The notes under the pieces: generated by a model
What the model was told of the DNA's origin: nothing
Database searches by the model: none
Seen by the model: only the letters and a program-made list of their open reading frames with translations
Made by a program: the position numbers and the translations under genes
Part shown: in pieces, positions 22,120 to 35,175 of the stretch
How the letters are laid out: every line of letters starts with the position of its first letter
Numbering within the stretch: the stretch's first letter is position 1
Source of the DNA: Adiantum capillus-veneris
Taxonomy: Eukaryota; Streptophyta; Polypodiopsida; Polypodiales; Pteridaceae
DNA length: 64,000 nucleotides
Assembly (NCBI GenBank): GCA_014529385.2
Contig: CM043942.1
Coordinates: 20,431,491-20,495,490 of the forward strand
Direction of reading: 5' to 3'

Positions 22120-24006
22120 CCATGCTCATGCGTTGAACACCATAGAAACAGCGAATGGACGAGCCTCAAATTTCCTTTTGACAAACTCAATGAAAAGAAA
22201 TTTACATGCTCGAGGAAATGATTTTTCCCAAGCACTTGGAGGGGAAAGGATTTCCAAAAACCAGTGCTCGTGGTAAATTGTGTTTCGTCTTAATAGCGTG
22301 CCGGTTTCAATCTCAAAAATACCGGTAGAGGGCACGATAGTGTTTGGAAAAAAGTTTTTTTTCAAAAATACAAAAATTCCTTTCCTTGGATTTGTGGAAA
22401 TTTTTGAGAATCAAGTTAATTTTTTTGGTCTATACACTATTTTTCTCTATTTTGAACCGGAAGTTTTCCCATCTTGACAGTATGCCAATTTCAATTTCAA
22501 AAGTGCCGATTGAGCGTTTTTGGGAAAAAACGCTTTTCCAAACATAGAAAATTCCTTCCCTTGGATTTGCCAAGAGGAAATTTTTGAAAATCAAGTTAAT
22601 TTTTTGGGCTTTTACACTTTTTTTTGAATATTCGGAGTGGAATGTTTCCCTCTCCTTGGCGTTAGTCTTGAACCGGTTCGAATTATGAAAATGCCGATCG
22701 AATGCAAGGGGAAAAGGAGAATTTTCATCCCAAAGCAGAGAAAAGTAGGGTAAAAACCTAAAAAAGGCCGTGATTTTTTAAAAATCTCCTCTAGGGATAC
22801 TCAAGGAAATAAAATTTGCACGCTTGAAAAAACGATTTTTCTCGACCATTGGGAAGGAAGGAATTTCGGAAAATACAAACAGTTTCGATGCAAGGGGAAA
22901 AGGAAAAATTCCAACCCAAAGTAGAGGAGAATAGTGTAAAAACGCTAAAAAGTAACGTAACTTTTGAAAATTTCCTCTTGGCAAATTCAAGCAAAGGAAT
23001 TTCGTATACATGAAAAAATGCTTTTTCTCGAACACTGCTATTATTATAGCTTGTGTATGACAACGGTGTCGAAGGTGACGTCGTGCTGCCTGCGGTGCGA
23101 AGCAGGGCTCAACTTTCAAGTCGTGACGCAGTCTCGCAGAGGAGAGGATTTTTCTCACGCCATGACCAGTGTGCGGGGAAAATGGTCTCAGCTTAATTTT
23201 GTGCTGTTTTCAATGGCAAAAATGCCGGTTTAGGGCAAGGAAAATAGGAGAAATTCTGCCTCTAAATAGAGAAAAATAGTTTAAAAACCTAAAAAAGGTT
23301 ACCTTATTTTCTAAAATTTCCTCTTGGCAAATTCAAGGAAGGGATTTTATATGTTTTGAAAAAGGATTTTCCCCTTACACTAGGCATGACGCAAAAATAG
23401 TGTAAAAACCTGGGAAATATATGTGCTTTTCTAAAATTTCCTTTTGCCAAATTGAATAAAAGGAATTCTGTACGTTCGAAAAAATTGATTTTTCCCAAAC
23501 ACTGCCACAGTGCTCGAAAAAAACTTTTTTCCAAAAATTTGGCAAATATGTAAACAACAGAGGTAAATTGTGAGTGCATCCATTGGATTGGACGGTGGAG
23601 CAAGTATATGTCCAACCTCTCCAATTTTCGGCAATATTGTGTCTCAACGCAATATCGTGTCGTTTTGAATCTAAAAAATGCCAATTGAGGGCACGGGAAA
23701 AAGGAGAAATGTTGCCCTAGAATAGACAAAAAGTAGTGTTGAAATTTTAAAAAGTAGCCTAATTTTTTGAAATTTCCTCTCCAATCTTCGGGAAAAATGT
23801 GTCTCGTCTTAATATCGTGTCATTTTTAATTTAAAAAGTGTCGGTTGAGGGCACGGAAAAAGGAAAAATGCCGCCCCAAAATAGACAAAAATAGTGTAAA
23901 AATTTAAAAAAATAGCCTAATTTTTTTAAGTTTCCTCTTGAAATAAACACGGAAAGGGATTTTTTATGTTCGGAAAAATGATTTTTCCACTATCTTGGTA
24001 CCATAG

Positions 24007-24054
<48 letters not shown>

Positions 24055-24375
24055 GCGATCGACAATTCGAGGGTCTGCCATCGTCTACAAGAGGAAGTTA
24101 AGATACACAACATTCTCATGAAGCAGAGAGCTCGCAGGATGGCAGTGGGCAGGAGCCTCAACATTGCCGAGCAGTATTCGGGGAAAATGTGTCTCGACTT
24201 AACATCGTACCGTTTTCAATTTCAAAAATGCCGGTTGAGGGCAAGGGGAAAGGGAGAAATTCCGCTCCACAATAGAGTAAAATAATGTAAAAACCCGAAA
24301 AAATAAACTTAATGCTCCAAAATTTCTTCTTGGCAAATCCAAGGAAAGGAACTTTAAACGTTTGGAAAACTCCAA
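22120..24375. repeat. Degenerate tandem array, unit roughly 150-250 bp, about eight copies
   Basis: A block recurs in a fixed order: a CTTAATATCGTG-like phrase, TTTCAATTTCAAAAATGCCGG, GAGGGCA-GGGAAAAGGAGAAAT, AATAGTGTAAAAACCTAAAAA, ATTTCCTCTTGGCAAATTCAAGG, then AATGATTTTTCCCAAACACTG. Starts of the block lie near 22280, 22470, 22655, 23185, 23640, 23800 and 24185, with partial copies near 22120 and 22890. Many small open frames are shadows of this repeat. It contains no recognisable protein. Confidence 0.75.
24008..24052. repeat. (TC)n microsatellite
   Basis: About 22 TC units inside the degenerate array. Confidence 0.95.
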
Positions 24376-25397
24376 GGCTGTTAATACATGAGCTGGACTG
24401 ACCGCCGTTTGTACATAGATGGAAATCGTGAGATGCACAACATCATGCAGTAGCGCAGAAGATTGCAGGCGATGGAGTCCACAGGGCACGTGCCCGCCAA
24501 ATAGATGGATGCCTGCAAGAATACGCAAAGTCACAATCAAGGTTCGTATAATGTGTTCATCGTGAACTGGGATTCGGAGTCCGGACAACAGAGAACGTGA
24601 GCGCCTAATTAACTAAGGAAAACAATCACCGCACACGGCAACAACCCCTGCATCATCTTTATCACAGAAGCTCAATCATGCGCAACTTGCAAGCATCGCG
24701 CAGTCAAATGCTGGGGCAGCCTTCATCACGCTGTTTCTGAGAGATTAAATGTAGAGAGCGACAGAGTAGGCTAGAATTAGCTAGCTGTATAGTGTAGAGT
24801 AGCATATGAGCTTATTACCGTACAAATGAGGTACAACAAGTATGGCTGCATTTAGTGAAGTGCAGGAAAGTCAAGACGTTTCGAGACGGTCTTCTGCTTG
24901 CACAAAACGTGAGGTGATGCAACAGGCAAAGACATGTCGGGTTGGCACACGAACTTCTACGTCCTTCAAGGTGCAGTCGTGCGAAATACTGCCTTGAGCC
25001 ATCGACTCTTAGTCCGGACTCCGGGTTCACCTGTAGCGACCTACTCTCGCATGCCTTCTCCCAAAGGCCAAAAATACACTGGCCGTCCACGTGGATGCCA
25101 TCAATTAAAGTAGGCCGAAGCTAACCCAATACTAGGGCCTTTTTAGCAGGCCAAAAAGGCACTACTAGAAACGAGCTTGCATGGGTTTGACAACTCGCCT
25201 CAGGCCCGCCCTCGCACGCACACTGCCCAGCTTTGTCCTCAAAACATGTGCATGCCTTGCAGTGTGTGTGCCCCTACTTGCAGTTAAACACTTGCATGTC
25301 GCCTATATTCTCTCAGCTCAGATCATGCAACCCACCTGACGACCGCTCAACCCTGCTCTTGCTATGCCATTCTTTGGGATCTTTGTTAATTATGCAC

Positions 25398-25432
<35 letters not shown>

Positions 25433-25797
25433 AACTTGCTTTGAGTACACATCCTTTTCTACTGTTTTAAATTTAGAAGTCCAGTAAAACTTACCCTCTC
25501 CATTGTCTATTGTCTAAAAATCAGAGGAATACATGAAGTGGCAACATTCACTTGGAAGTAAAATTACAAATATTCCCTTCTGAACCATAAACAAGGGGCT
25601 CAAGTCCGATGACCTTCCATAAAAGCTTGGATCTCGTGCCCTGTTTATGCAGCACGGCAATGCCACCCTTTTCTCCAATCCTTTACAACCAAAGCAAGAA
25701 AGAATAGCAGGCAGATCCTTGTAATCAGGAACAATTGAGCAATTTCTTTACATTTGCAGATGTACAAGAAGGCATATATAGAGACTTTTGACAAAAA
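24376..25797. other. No gene seen; 3' flank of the CHX gene
   Basis: No coding structure is visible. A (TC)n run lies at 25400-25431. The part from about 25500 to 25797 probably includes the 3' UTR of the minus-strand CHX gene. I could not place a poly(A) site with confidence. Confidence 0.4.
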
Positions 25798-28700
25798 CTA
25801 TACTTGTGATTCAATGGAATCATGAGGAGTAGAAAGAGGAGGGCCAGTAACAACAACAACATTGGGAGTAAGCAGACCCTTTGGTTTGGGAGTGGAAATG
25901 TCCACCACCTTAGAGGATACAGGCACCTCCTGCACTAGCGTGGAATCATACTGTTGCACTACCAACACAGAGCAGTGCACCTCGGTAAAGGGTGCTGTTG
26001 TCAACGCTCCACCCACAGGCCCGAGTTCAGGATACTCCATTTGCAGCCCACCGCGACCTGTAAACAGCCGGCCTCGTCTTCTCCCTCTTCCGACAATCAC
26101 CAAACTCCATCCCTCCACTCTGCCTACCGCCAATGCCGCCTCCAGAGGCTCTGAGACCTCCTTTTCTTCATAAGTTATAGACAATGGATTGTCCTCACCA
26201 GCCTTCGCTACCGCCGTCTCCCTCGCCAATGCCAAGCATTCCTCATCCAACTGGCTCTCCACCTCCCAATCCACATCATGTGCCATACCCATAAATGCCT
26301 CTAGGCCTCCAGAGAACTTTGAACTTAAAGATAGTCTGTTGATCCCGCTGCCTTCCTTTGCCAATGTCTGTGATGATTGCGGTGTTATTGTCAAACGTTC
26401 CTCCAGCGGATCTGTGTAAACAAATCTGAACACAGTGAGCCTCACTCCTGGGTGCTCGGCCACACGATAACCAAAAGCAAGAGCTTCTCGGTCGTCAGGG
26501 CCACCATAGAAGAGAACAGCAACATTTTGGTTCACACTACTAGAAGAATACGTGGTCATGCCAATGCCACGGTCCACAAGAATGCCAACAGAGCATGGCG
26601 CATGCTGTAGGACTTTCTGAGTAACATGGCGAAGTCCAGAACTGTGTCCTTCCCAAACTCCACCACTCATGGGGCGGACATGCTTATGGAAAGGAAGAAT
26701 GATGACACAGGCACGCTTATCTTCAGCAGTCATACATATGTCTTCATGCATGTCATCAAACCGAGAAATTGCAGTCATGGGCCTCACATTAACCTTGCTA
26801 AGCCGACCAAACGCTTCGAAGGCCACCACAATGTTATTATCATCACCAAGGCGTTGATTGTCCCAGAAAGGACGCCCTTCTCGCCGCACTCTTTGGACTC
26901 GCATGATAGAGGATGGCCGCTCTGATAGTTGCAGCAAGTGCAGAATGTACATATGTAGAGTTCGCCGCCTTGTACCCCGTATGGCCTCTACCAGGTTGAT
27001 TATGGCATGGACGTTTGGCATCCCATGCACACATGCCAGCAGGCGCAGCTCGGATTCTGCCACCTTCTCAATCGGCGCATAAAGTGTTCGGCGAGTGTAG
27101 GGAACTGGGTTTCTTGCAGGCTTGTAGAGCCACATGACCATTGGGGTGGTGATAAAGGTGGTGAAAAGAGCCATGAGAACCATGATTGCAAAAGTTTCAT
27201 CATTTAGGACCTGCAAAGCAAAGTGGAAATTTTGTTTGTGAGGTTTTTCAGTGTTGGTAACCAATCCAAGCATGATACAACTATGCTTGGCACTCAGCAA
27301 ATGGGATGCATGTGGGACAGCCATGACGTTACCTTTCTGTCTTTGCCAATGTTGAGAACAATAAGCTCCACCAGCCCTTTTGTGTTCATTAGAAAGCCCA
27401 AGGCAAGAGACTTCCTCAAACTCATCTTGCTCAAATATGCCACCAGAAACGTTCCGATGATCTTGCCTCCACAAGCTGTAGCAATCACCAGGACAAGAAG
27501 ACCAGCAGCCTGGGCACCATGAATAGCTCCAATGTTGGTCTTGAGACCACTAACAGCAAAGTAAAGAGGAAGCAATAAAATGGTGACCAGATCCTCAATC
27601 TTTTCAATAAGGAGCCCTGCAAAGGGCCCCTGCTTTGGAATCACAAGACCGAATACAAATGCCCCAAATATGGAATGTATGCCAATGGCATCTGTCACAA
27701 ATCCAGAGGCAAGCACCGCTGCCAGTGTCAATGCCACATACATTTCGTTCACAGGCTCATTTTCAATAGCTTGCCTTGCTATTTTGGCCATCATTGGCTT
27801 CACTGCGATGAACATGAATGCTACAAAAGCTACACCACATAATAGCACCCACAAAGCTATCAAGGGGCTCCTGCCTGAACCTGACAATGCCACGGCTAAT
27901 GCTAGCAGTACCCATGCAACGACATCATTTACGGCTGCTGCCGACATTGCCATCTGCCCCACATCAGTCGTTAAGAGCCTTCTCTCAGCAAGAATTCTGG
28001 CAAGTACCGGAAAAGCTGTTATCGACAAAGCTACACCCATGAAAACAAGAAAAGGAGTGAACTTCGAGTCACTGGAGATTGTGTTGTGTAGGACAATTGA
28101 GACACCAACACCTGCAACAAAAGGAAGTGTGATTCCCGCTGCTGCGATGGACAAGGCGTGCTTGCCTGTCCTCTTGAGAGCAGCAAGGTCAAGCTCTAAG
28201 CCAACCAAGAACAAGAAAAAGAGGAGACCCAGATCGGCCACTGTTTCCAAAAGTGTGAAGCTCTGTTTGGGGAATATCCTTTGACTGTAGCTTGTGATTC
28301 TCCCGAGTGCTGAAGGGCCGAGAAGGACTCCTCCCTGCAGGAAACCAGGAAAATAAAATCACTTGAATGCATGCCTGCATTACTAATGCACCCAGACAGC
28401 TTCCTTTACATTGAGGGGCATGAGAAATCAGCAATGCAAAGAGTCATATGCATGTGGCACAGCTTCGAAAAGATGGCCCTCTTCAGGTCCCCAATATTCT
28501 CAATGCAACTTCCTCCTAATTAGGATGACCTTAATGCTAAAAAGCAAGTCCTAAGAAAATTATGCCTTGAATGTGGGAATGGATTCTACAGATAAAACTA
28601 TATTTACAAAAGGCTAGTGCTGAAGAGTAGATGCTTCCAACTTGAGCCATGCACGTCTTCTTCTCGTTAAAAAGTATTGTACTGTTAACAAAATGGTGGA

Positions 28701-29178
28701 TCAAAACTCTGCAAAATTATCAAAAGACATAAGCCCCATACGCAGACTTCTTCCAGACTCAGAAGGTATTTCTGTCAAAATCCATCATAATATAGCCAGA
28801 GGTTACTACTCCCTGCTATAATACATTGAATAAATTGGCCTGAAGAAATAAGAGGGGATTTGCAGGCGCTAGTGCCCTACGTGGCACTAGCAGGCGCCGT
28901 TGATTTTTAAGCGCCGTTGATCTTAAAAATGCAGAGCTTTTTAATGGCAATGGCTGCTGCCGCAGCAGAGCTTGAAATTTATCATCGTCCAGAGGAGCAT
29001 TTCATGGCCGCATCCATGCCTTTTACTCTAGCAGATCGATACTCTTGCTTGCATGCACATTCAGTCTTTCTGACTGATTTTTTCACAGCCAACACTTACT
29101 GGATTCATAGAATCAATGGACCCCCTCATGATGCCACAACAAGAAGCAAAAACAAGCCTCAAAATGTGTGCGCGTGCG

Positions 29179-29254
<76 letters not shown>

Positions 29255-29490
29255 CATGAACTTCATGAAGTCAGTAAAAGAGCACTCACAATGATTTCTG
29301 CGATGACACGAGGCTGCTTCAGGGGCTTGAGGAGAACGGCAAGTGCACGCGTCACAAAGAGGACCACACAGATCTGGAGGATGAGCAAGGGCAACGCAAA
29401 ATCGACCGGGTTGTCACCTTGCCACACTCCATTGGAGGTAGCCGCCATCGCTTTGGGGCAAGTCGAGTTCTCAGCGGTGCCGCTCGCCAT
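25798..29490 (-). CDS. CHX: CHX-type cation/H+ antiporter, three exons, ~871 aa
   Basis: A monovalent cation/proton exchanger of the CPA2 family, closest in feel to Arabidopsis CHX17-CHX20. Family members move K+ against H+ in endomembranes or the plasma membrane. Exons are 29490-29290 (67 codons), 28334-27333 (334 codons) and 27210-25798 (471 codons with stop). All introns are GT...AG and phase 0. Exon 1 ends AEII and exon 2 opens [12 protein letters not shown], the expected join. Exon 2 ends GKDRK and exon 3 opens [10 protein letters not shown], again as expected. Residues ~30-440 form the hydrophobic exchanger domain with roughly a dozen membrane segments. The ND pair at 203-204 ([10 protein letters not shown]) sits where the ion-binding Asp lies. 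Residues ~450-871 are the soluble C-terminal region typical of CHX. Length fits the family (about 800-870). No lesion is visible, so I take it as functional. Confidence 0.93.
28335..29289 (-). other. CHX intron 1 with compound microsatellite and hairpin
   Basis: A 955-bp intron with donor GTGAGT and acceptor CTGCAG. It holds (GT)n at 29181-29212 followed directly by (GA)n at 29213-29251, some 40-110 bp from the donor. At 28868-28891 lies a perfect 9-bp stem, GCTAGTGCC with GGCACTAGC, around a 6-nt loop. Two copies of GCGCCGTTGAT follow it closely. Confidence 0.75.
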
Positions 29491-32413
29491 GGCTGAGCTT
29501 TACGGGATCAAAGTTACAGGAAAACCAAACACATAAAGACGAAGATGAAGAAGAAGACGGCGCTCAGCAGAGCGAGGAGGGGCAAGAGGATCAGAAGAAG
29601 AGAGAGTGATAGAGAGGAAATAGAAGGTTGGGTGGTGCGAACATGATCATCAGTTCAAAAATGACGCATTTTCTTGCGCTTATGAAAGAGAAGTTAGCAT
29701 TAGTGTACTGTCTTTTTGCTATTTTGGATACGTGTTAGTAGTTACATAGAAATGCAAAGCACATCTTAAAAATGCGCATATGGCCTATGGTGTTCAATAA
29801 AAATCAATCAGACTAATTTTGAAAAATTCTCCTTTAGAACTTTTAATGATAATAAGAATTTGGACGGTTTGGACCCATGAAAGGACCACCCGTGCACGCC
29901 ATGGCTTCAAAAAAATTAGAAACAAAAGCGTATGTCCTTTACATTTCAGAAAATGGCGTAATAGGAAGAATCTTGTGAAGATGCATCGTATTACATAACA
30001 AAGGCAAAGGTGCATGAGGCGAGGAGCAGCAAAAGCTCAGCCACTCAACGCAGGGGCACAATCGTATCTTCAGTACCTCCGTCTTGCTCATCATCGCCCG
30101 TGCGTCCTTCTACAATCCCTCAACTGCAAACATACTGCAACAGAAGTGCGAGAAAGAAGGAGCCACGAAGACTGCCTTTTTTGTAATTTAAGCAACTATT
30201 AATGTTTGCATCGTCCGTCCGAACACGGGCAAAATGGTCAGCTCATAGTTTGTAAAGTGTACTTTACCGGCATCCGTGTTCAAACCTTGCGTAGTAGTTT
30301 TTGAAAACTACAGAGAAGCAAAAGGATCTCGTGAGATTCTGCCGGATTATAATAACAAATCAACGAGTATGTCCCCTAGCAATAAGCCTTCAAAAAAAAT
30401 TAAAGAATGCGCCTATCCACCTCTTTTTGCAAACTCTCTCCTTTTTTTTTAATCGCCATCATTAAATCCTAGAAAAAACAATTGAATTACAGCCACGTAA
30501 AAGTGCAAGCCAAAAGTGCAAGTTGTCACATGCACACCATCATACACTTGCATGCAAGCCATCGCACACTACTTAGCATGCATCCATATGTAAAAGCCAA
30601 AGCATCCAACACCATCACATGCATTGAAAGTGCTCACATCCCCCCCCCCCCCCCCCCTCTCCTCCCCCTTCAGGAAAATACATTTATCCTAGCCGATCAA
30701 AATAAGGGGAACCTTGAAATTCTCCCGTTTTTCAGGTCAAAATTTGAAGCTTTTGCCGGTAATTACACTAAAACTTGTGTGAATTTTCCGGTTTTCTTAA
30801 AGGCAAGCTCAAAATCTAATTGAGATTTTATAATTTCAGCCGATTAAAATACACTAGACCCCGGTTTTTTTCTAACACTCCCCCTCCCCCCCCCCCCCCC
30901 CCCCAACACTTTGAACATAAGAATTCTTGGCTGTAATTTTTTCTTTATTCGTCCCGATTGAAAATGAAAGTCCTCAATACTAAGAAGATAGAGTAATAAT
31001 TTTTCCCCGTAAAAACTAAGATTGATAAAAATTACTTGATTTGTAGTGAATGCAAGTAACTTGCATGGAATGTGTACTTAAAGAGTGTCTAAAGCACTAT
31101 CAATGTCCAGGGGAGGGGGGCTGCAGAACTCCCCCCGTCAAAGGTATTGTCATTAAATCCCGTTATCAGACCTGCAACCAATGGATGCTCACCATGTCAG
31201 TTGTCGGAATGCAGTTCATGCTCAAAAGGTGACACGTCAGCATTGGGAATACCATCAGTGTTCGACGCATCAGCACTTGGAATGGCGTTCGTGTAAACTC
31301 AAGCAATGTGTGCATTGTCGCCTCTCTACAGCAGTGCAGTGAATCTGATTGGCTTCCCTCGTCCCTGGAGGGAATGGTCACCTATTGACAATTCCCATAA
31401 TCAGGATTCCTGGCCTCCGCCGATCGCCCATGATGAACGGGAATGGTAAGTAGGCGACCATTCTAGACACCATCATCGTCATCATCAGAAAGGGCACTCC
31501 ATTAATCAAGATTCCATGTTATATCGAATGCACAAACCAATGTTGTGGACATTTCTTGAAGAAAGGCCACATCAACAAGCACATCGCTTGTTGGCCCTGC
31601 CTAAAGGGGAAAGGCCATAGAGATAACTTCTCTTTTTGACTTGATAAAAATAGGATAAGATGTTGTTCGAACAAATAAAAATTGATTGATAGATAAGTTA
31701 GTGGACACTCACTGTTGCACAAGCTTGTCGAGAAAATGATGAAGCATCGTGATTTGGATTGTTTTTTGGCCTGCCCAAAGGACTAAGGCCTATAGCACGA
31801 TGATTTATTATGTAATTTAGTATTGAAATAAAATCTAATTGGGTGATAGGAAATTGATCATTAATAGAACAACGGTGTAAAGGCAATGATGCCTTGGTGG
31901 AATGAAGGGTGACTTGGAGCAAAAGCCTTAGCTGAAATGGCACTTGTGCTAGTAAGCATGATAGAAGAAAAATATTTCGCGTGCATTTTCTAATATTGGA
32001 GGAGGAAGAAGTCTTAAACAACAACCATGCCCGTCTTATGAGCATCAACGCTACGCCTTACACTTTTTGTACTTTCTAAGAAACCTATTTAATTCATCAA
32101 TCAACATTGCTCCCCGTACTGCTCTGCAATACATGCAGGGAGACATTAAGAAGGTTTGCAAAGAGCCCTTACCTAGGATCCATGTGCATATTGCGCATCC
32201 ATCCAATATCTTTCTCATGCGCCTCCTTGTCAATCCTCTCAAATGCCTATTTTGTGGCTTGCACCTCCACGTCTTGGCCTCCATCAATCCCCCCCCCCAA
32301 GGTGCAACACTCGTAATGGCCGATGCAAGAGCAACATGATCAGTGGACATAATCTAGGGATGATGTCAACCTATTGATGGACATGCTTTGAGGACCTTCT
32401 TGTGAAATCAAAG
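29491..32413. other. CHX upstream region, then no recognisable gene
   Basis: The ~150 bp above the CHX start codon are CT-rich on the gene strand, as expected for a 5' UTR and core promoter. I could not fix a TATA box. From about 29650 on there are only short unconvincing frames, poly-C tracts at 30641-30657 and 30884-30903, and AT-rich spacers. Confidence 0.4.
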
Positions 32414-32418
32414 GTGTG

Positions 32419-32584
32419 TGAAAGGCCATAGGGAAGATAGACTTGCCAATAACCACCCAACCATACCTATATATAGGCCCTTGGCCCTTTGGCTCTTACC
32501 TATATATAGCCCCTGTACCGCATGTGTATCCGTCGACCCTTGGCCAGGGTTGTGCCCTCCTATAGTCTCACCCTTGTCATGACA
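32419..32584 (-). repeat. LARD-like element, 3' LTR (166 bp)
   Basis: Starts TGAAAGG and ends ATGACA on the plus strand (TG...CA), preceded by the target duplication GTGTG. It contains TATATATAGG-type stretches that could serve as a core promoter. Confidence 0.85.
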
Positions 32585-35098
32585 TTACTACCCCCTTGGA
32601 GAAGCGTTTTCTTCCGCGAAAAAAAAGTGATAGGATCTTCATAAGAACACTAATGTTTTCCACAGTGGTATCCCTCATGGATCCAGCTGTTTGTTTGACC
32701 GAAACATGATTCAATAGGAACGCCAATGAAATAAAAAATAACATCTTGATTTTTCACATTGTTGTCCATTTGCAACCATCTTGTGTTACCGGTTCCAATC
32801 CAATCATAGTGTGTAGACTTCATTTAGAATGCACATAAGCATGCTAAACGAGTTATCACAACAAAGATGTACCCGAAAGAGTACCTCTTTTCACTTTCCA
32901 TGAAAGTAACTTGCTGACATAACTCATCAGCCAAGTGTAGATCCTTGACTTGTTCTCCAATTTCATAAGTAAACAACCCCACCATAACTAGTGTTCAAGG
33001 TTGAGAACCTGACTTATACATGAAGAGACTAAACCTAGTCGCAAACATGCTTTAACTGATGGTAAGCAAACTCCAAGTAGAGCAATAAATGCTTACTAAT
33101 TGGATTGCTTGGTGCTAATGTACGCACTTTGCATATCCTTTAGCACAAGATTACACTTTGTAATCTGCCTATCCCCTTGGATAACTGACGGTACTGAGGT
33201 GTGTTTCCCCTGCTGAGAAATCAACAATGTCTTGAATAACCATGTTCGTTAACTTGAAAGATCCACAAGCACCCAAACCGAGTCATGAACTCAATTGGTG
33301 ATTGGTAGACCCCAAAAGGAATCCCATAGAGATACTACACTGAGAGTGCAAAATGCTTCATGATAAGAAACTTAATGTGATGAATATGCATGCCGCTCCA
33401 AATAGCCTTTGCTAAAAACTAGGGCCCATAGCACCTAGTGTGCATGCATTTAGCAAAAAACAAATCCGAACTTGTATATCCATGATCATCCCTGTCAATA
33501 CTGATGGCGAATGTGATACTCTTAGCACACGTGGGAATAGTTCTGGAAAGAAACTAAATACTTTTGATGCAATCGTTTGCAAGCCTTGCTAAAACGTTTG
33601 AACCATAATAGAAGGTGAAACATTAATCACTTCTAGGTACAAACAATGAAACCTTTTCATTAACAACTCATAGCAGTGCTATATGCATAAACAACAATCC
33701 GTTAATGTTGTTTAGAAATAATTGTACTGTAACAAGTCAGTCTCAGTATCCAACAATTTCTGGCCAGTGAAATAGTTCCTGATACGACGTGCTAAAAACG
33801 GTCTAGAAAACGGATTCGACCAGCACCTAGGGAATTTGTCGTGACACAGAATTGAAATAGTGGGCGCCAATGTCAGTCCCAGAGACTCATATTCTCCACT
33901 TGTGGAATATGTCTCATGTAAGGGTGTCTGAAAAAAGAACATCCTTCAAGTACGAGATGTACTTGTGCGTGGAGGTAACTGAAAACACTCTACGATGGGA
34001 GTGAGAGGGACCCTCATTAGCCTTGCTCCACACTGGCTAAACTGAACTCCGTGAGTTCCTAGACCATGTTGCATCCCATGTGACAAAATGTGCCAAATAA
34101 ACCCTACAAGGGGGTCTATAACTGCATACGACAGAAACTTAATCTAGACACTACAACCTAAATTTCTTGGCTCCGCATATATGACCTTGTCATTTCTCTT
34201 AAGAGCAAAAATGGAGGATAACCTAGTTTGCATATCTTGCCCCAAATTTTTCGCCTGCAAAGGCCTAGGAACACTAATTGAAAATTAGTGAAAATGCAAG
34301 TAGTATTGCACAGGTAACTTTGGATGTTGCCTTTGCAACCCAGACCCCGTGGTTCAAATCACCATTGTCAAAACCCTTGGTTAATTTTTTCAGGAAAACT
34401 ACTGAACTAGCAGTCGGCCCTTGGCCTATGTCCTTGGGTTCGCCCGTGGAAGTACATTCTGTTGGAAGTGGAAACTTTTCCACTATCCCTTGGCAGTCTA
34501 TGGACTTCTTTCCTGGAAAATGCAAGTGTGAAGATTCCAAGAATTGACCATCACACTTAATAAGTGATTTAATAATCACGAGCTGGGTCTTACCCCAATA
34601 GTGGACTCATAGAGACACTCGTAGTGCTAGAGATAAAATAGAATATCCACTGAAGTTGGAATCATTTTCACAACTAGATTTTTTCCAGACCCAAAAATCC
34701 ATAATCTTGGGTTTCTGTGAACAGCCGTGCTATCTGAAATGCTGGCGTCATCTATACACCTTGGTAGAGATAAGCCTTACGAGCTTAAGACGTTCAAAAA
34801 CTCAACTTGATTTTCATAGTCAAAGCGTGTTGTGGTAAGATTATGCCCAAAAAATCACTAATGTCCAGACTCTTGCTTGTCCATTATAATCAATGGGTAC
34901 TTAACCAGATAGAAGTGTTTGATCTTGAAATCAATCACTGATGGAATACAAACAGATGGCTCTAAGCCATGTCAAAATAGGTTGGAATAGATGGCCCTTA
35001 GCCCTTTCTGTTGGATTGTAGCCCTTCGTGTTGCCGTATTGACATAGAAAGATTTCAAATAGAACATGCTTAGTTGCACCTTTCCCGCATAGAAGTTG

Positions 35099-35101
<3 letters not shown>

Positions 35102-35172
<71 letters not shown>
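35102..35172. repeat. (GA)n microsatellite inside LARD-like element
   Basis: About 35 GA units. Downstream, at roughly 35250-35360, a ~60-bp unit with CTTATAAGCGTACAACT and CTCGTAGAGAGAGG is repeated twice. Confidence 0.95.

Positions 35173-35175
<3 letters not shown>

Noticed and set aside
25862-28284. Plus-strand open frames up to 234 codons opposite the CHX exons
   Set aside because: They mirror the CHX exons on the other strand, lack any motif and ignore the splice structure.
31519-32350. Minus-strand frames of 67-116 codons before the LARD-like element
   Set aside because: Adjacent but unrelated frames without motifs. A gene here cannot be supported.
34274-34579. 101-codon frame inside the LARD-like element, as a possible gag
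   Set aside because: No zinc knuckle, protease motif or gag core, and nothing in the neighbouring frames.
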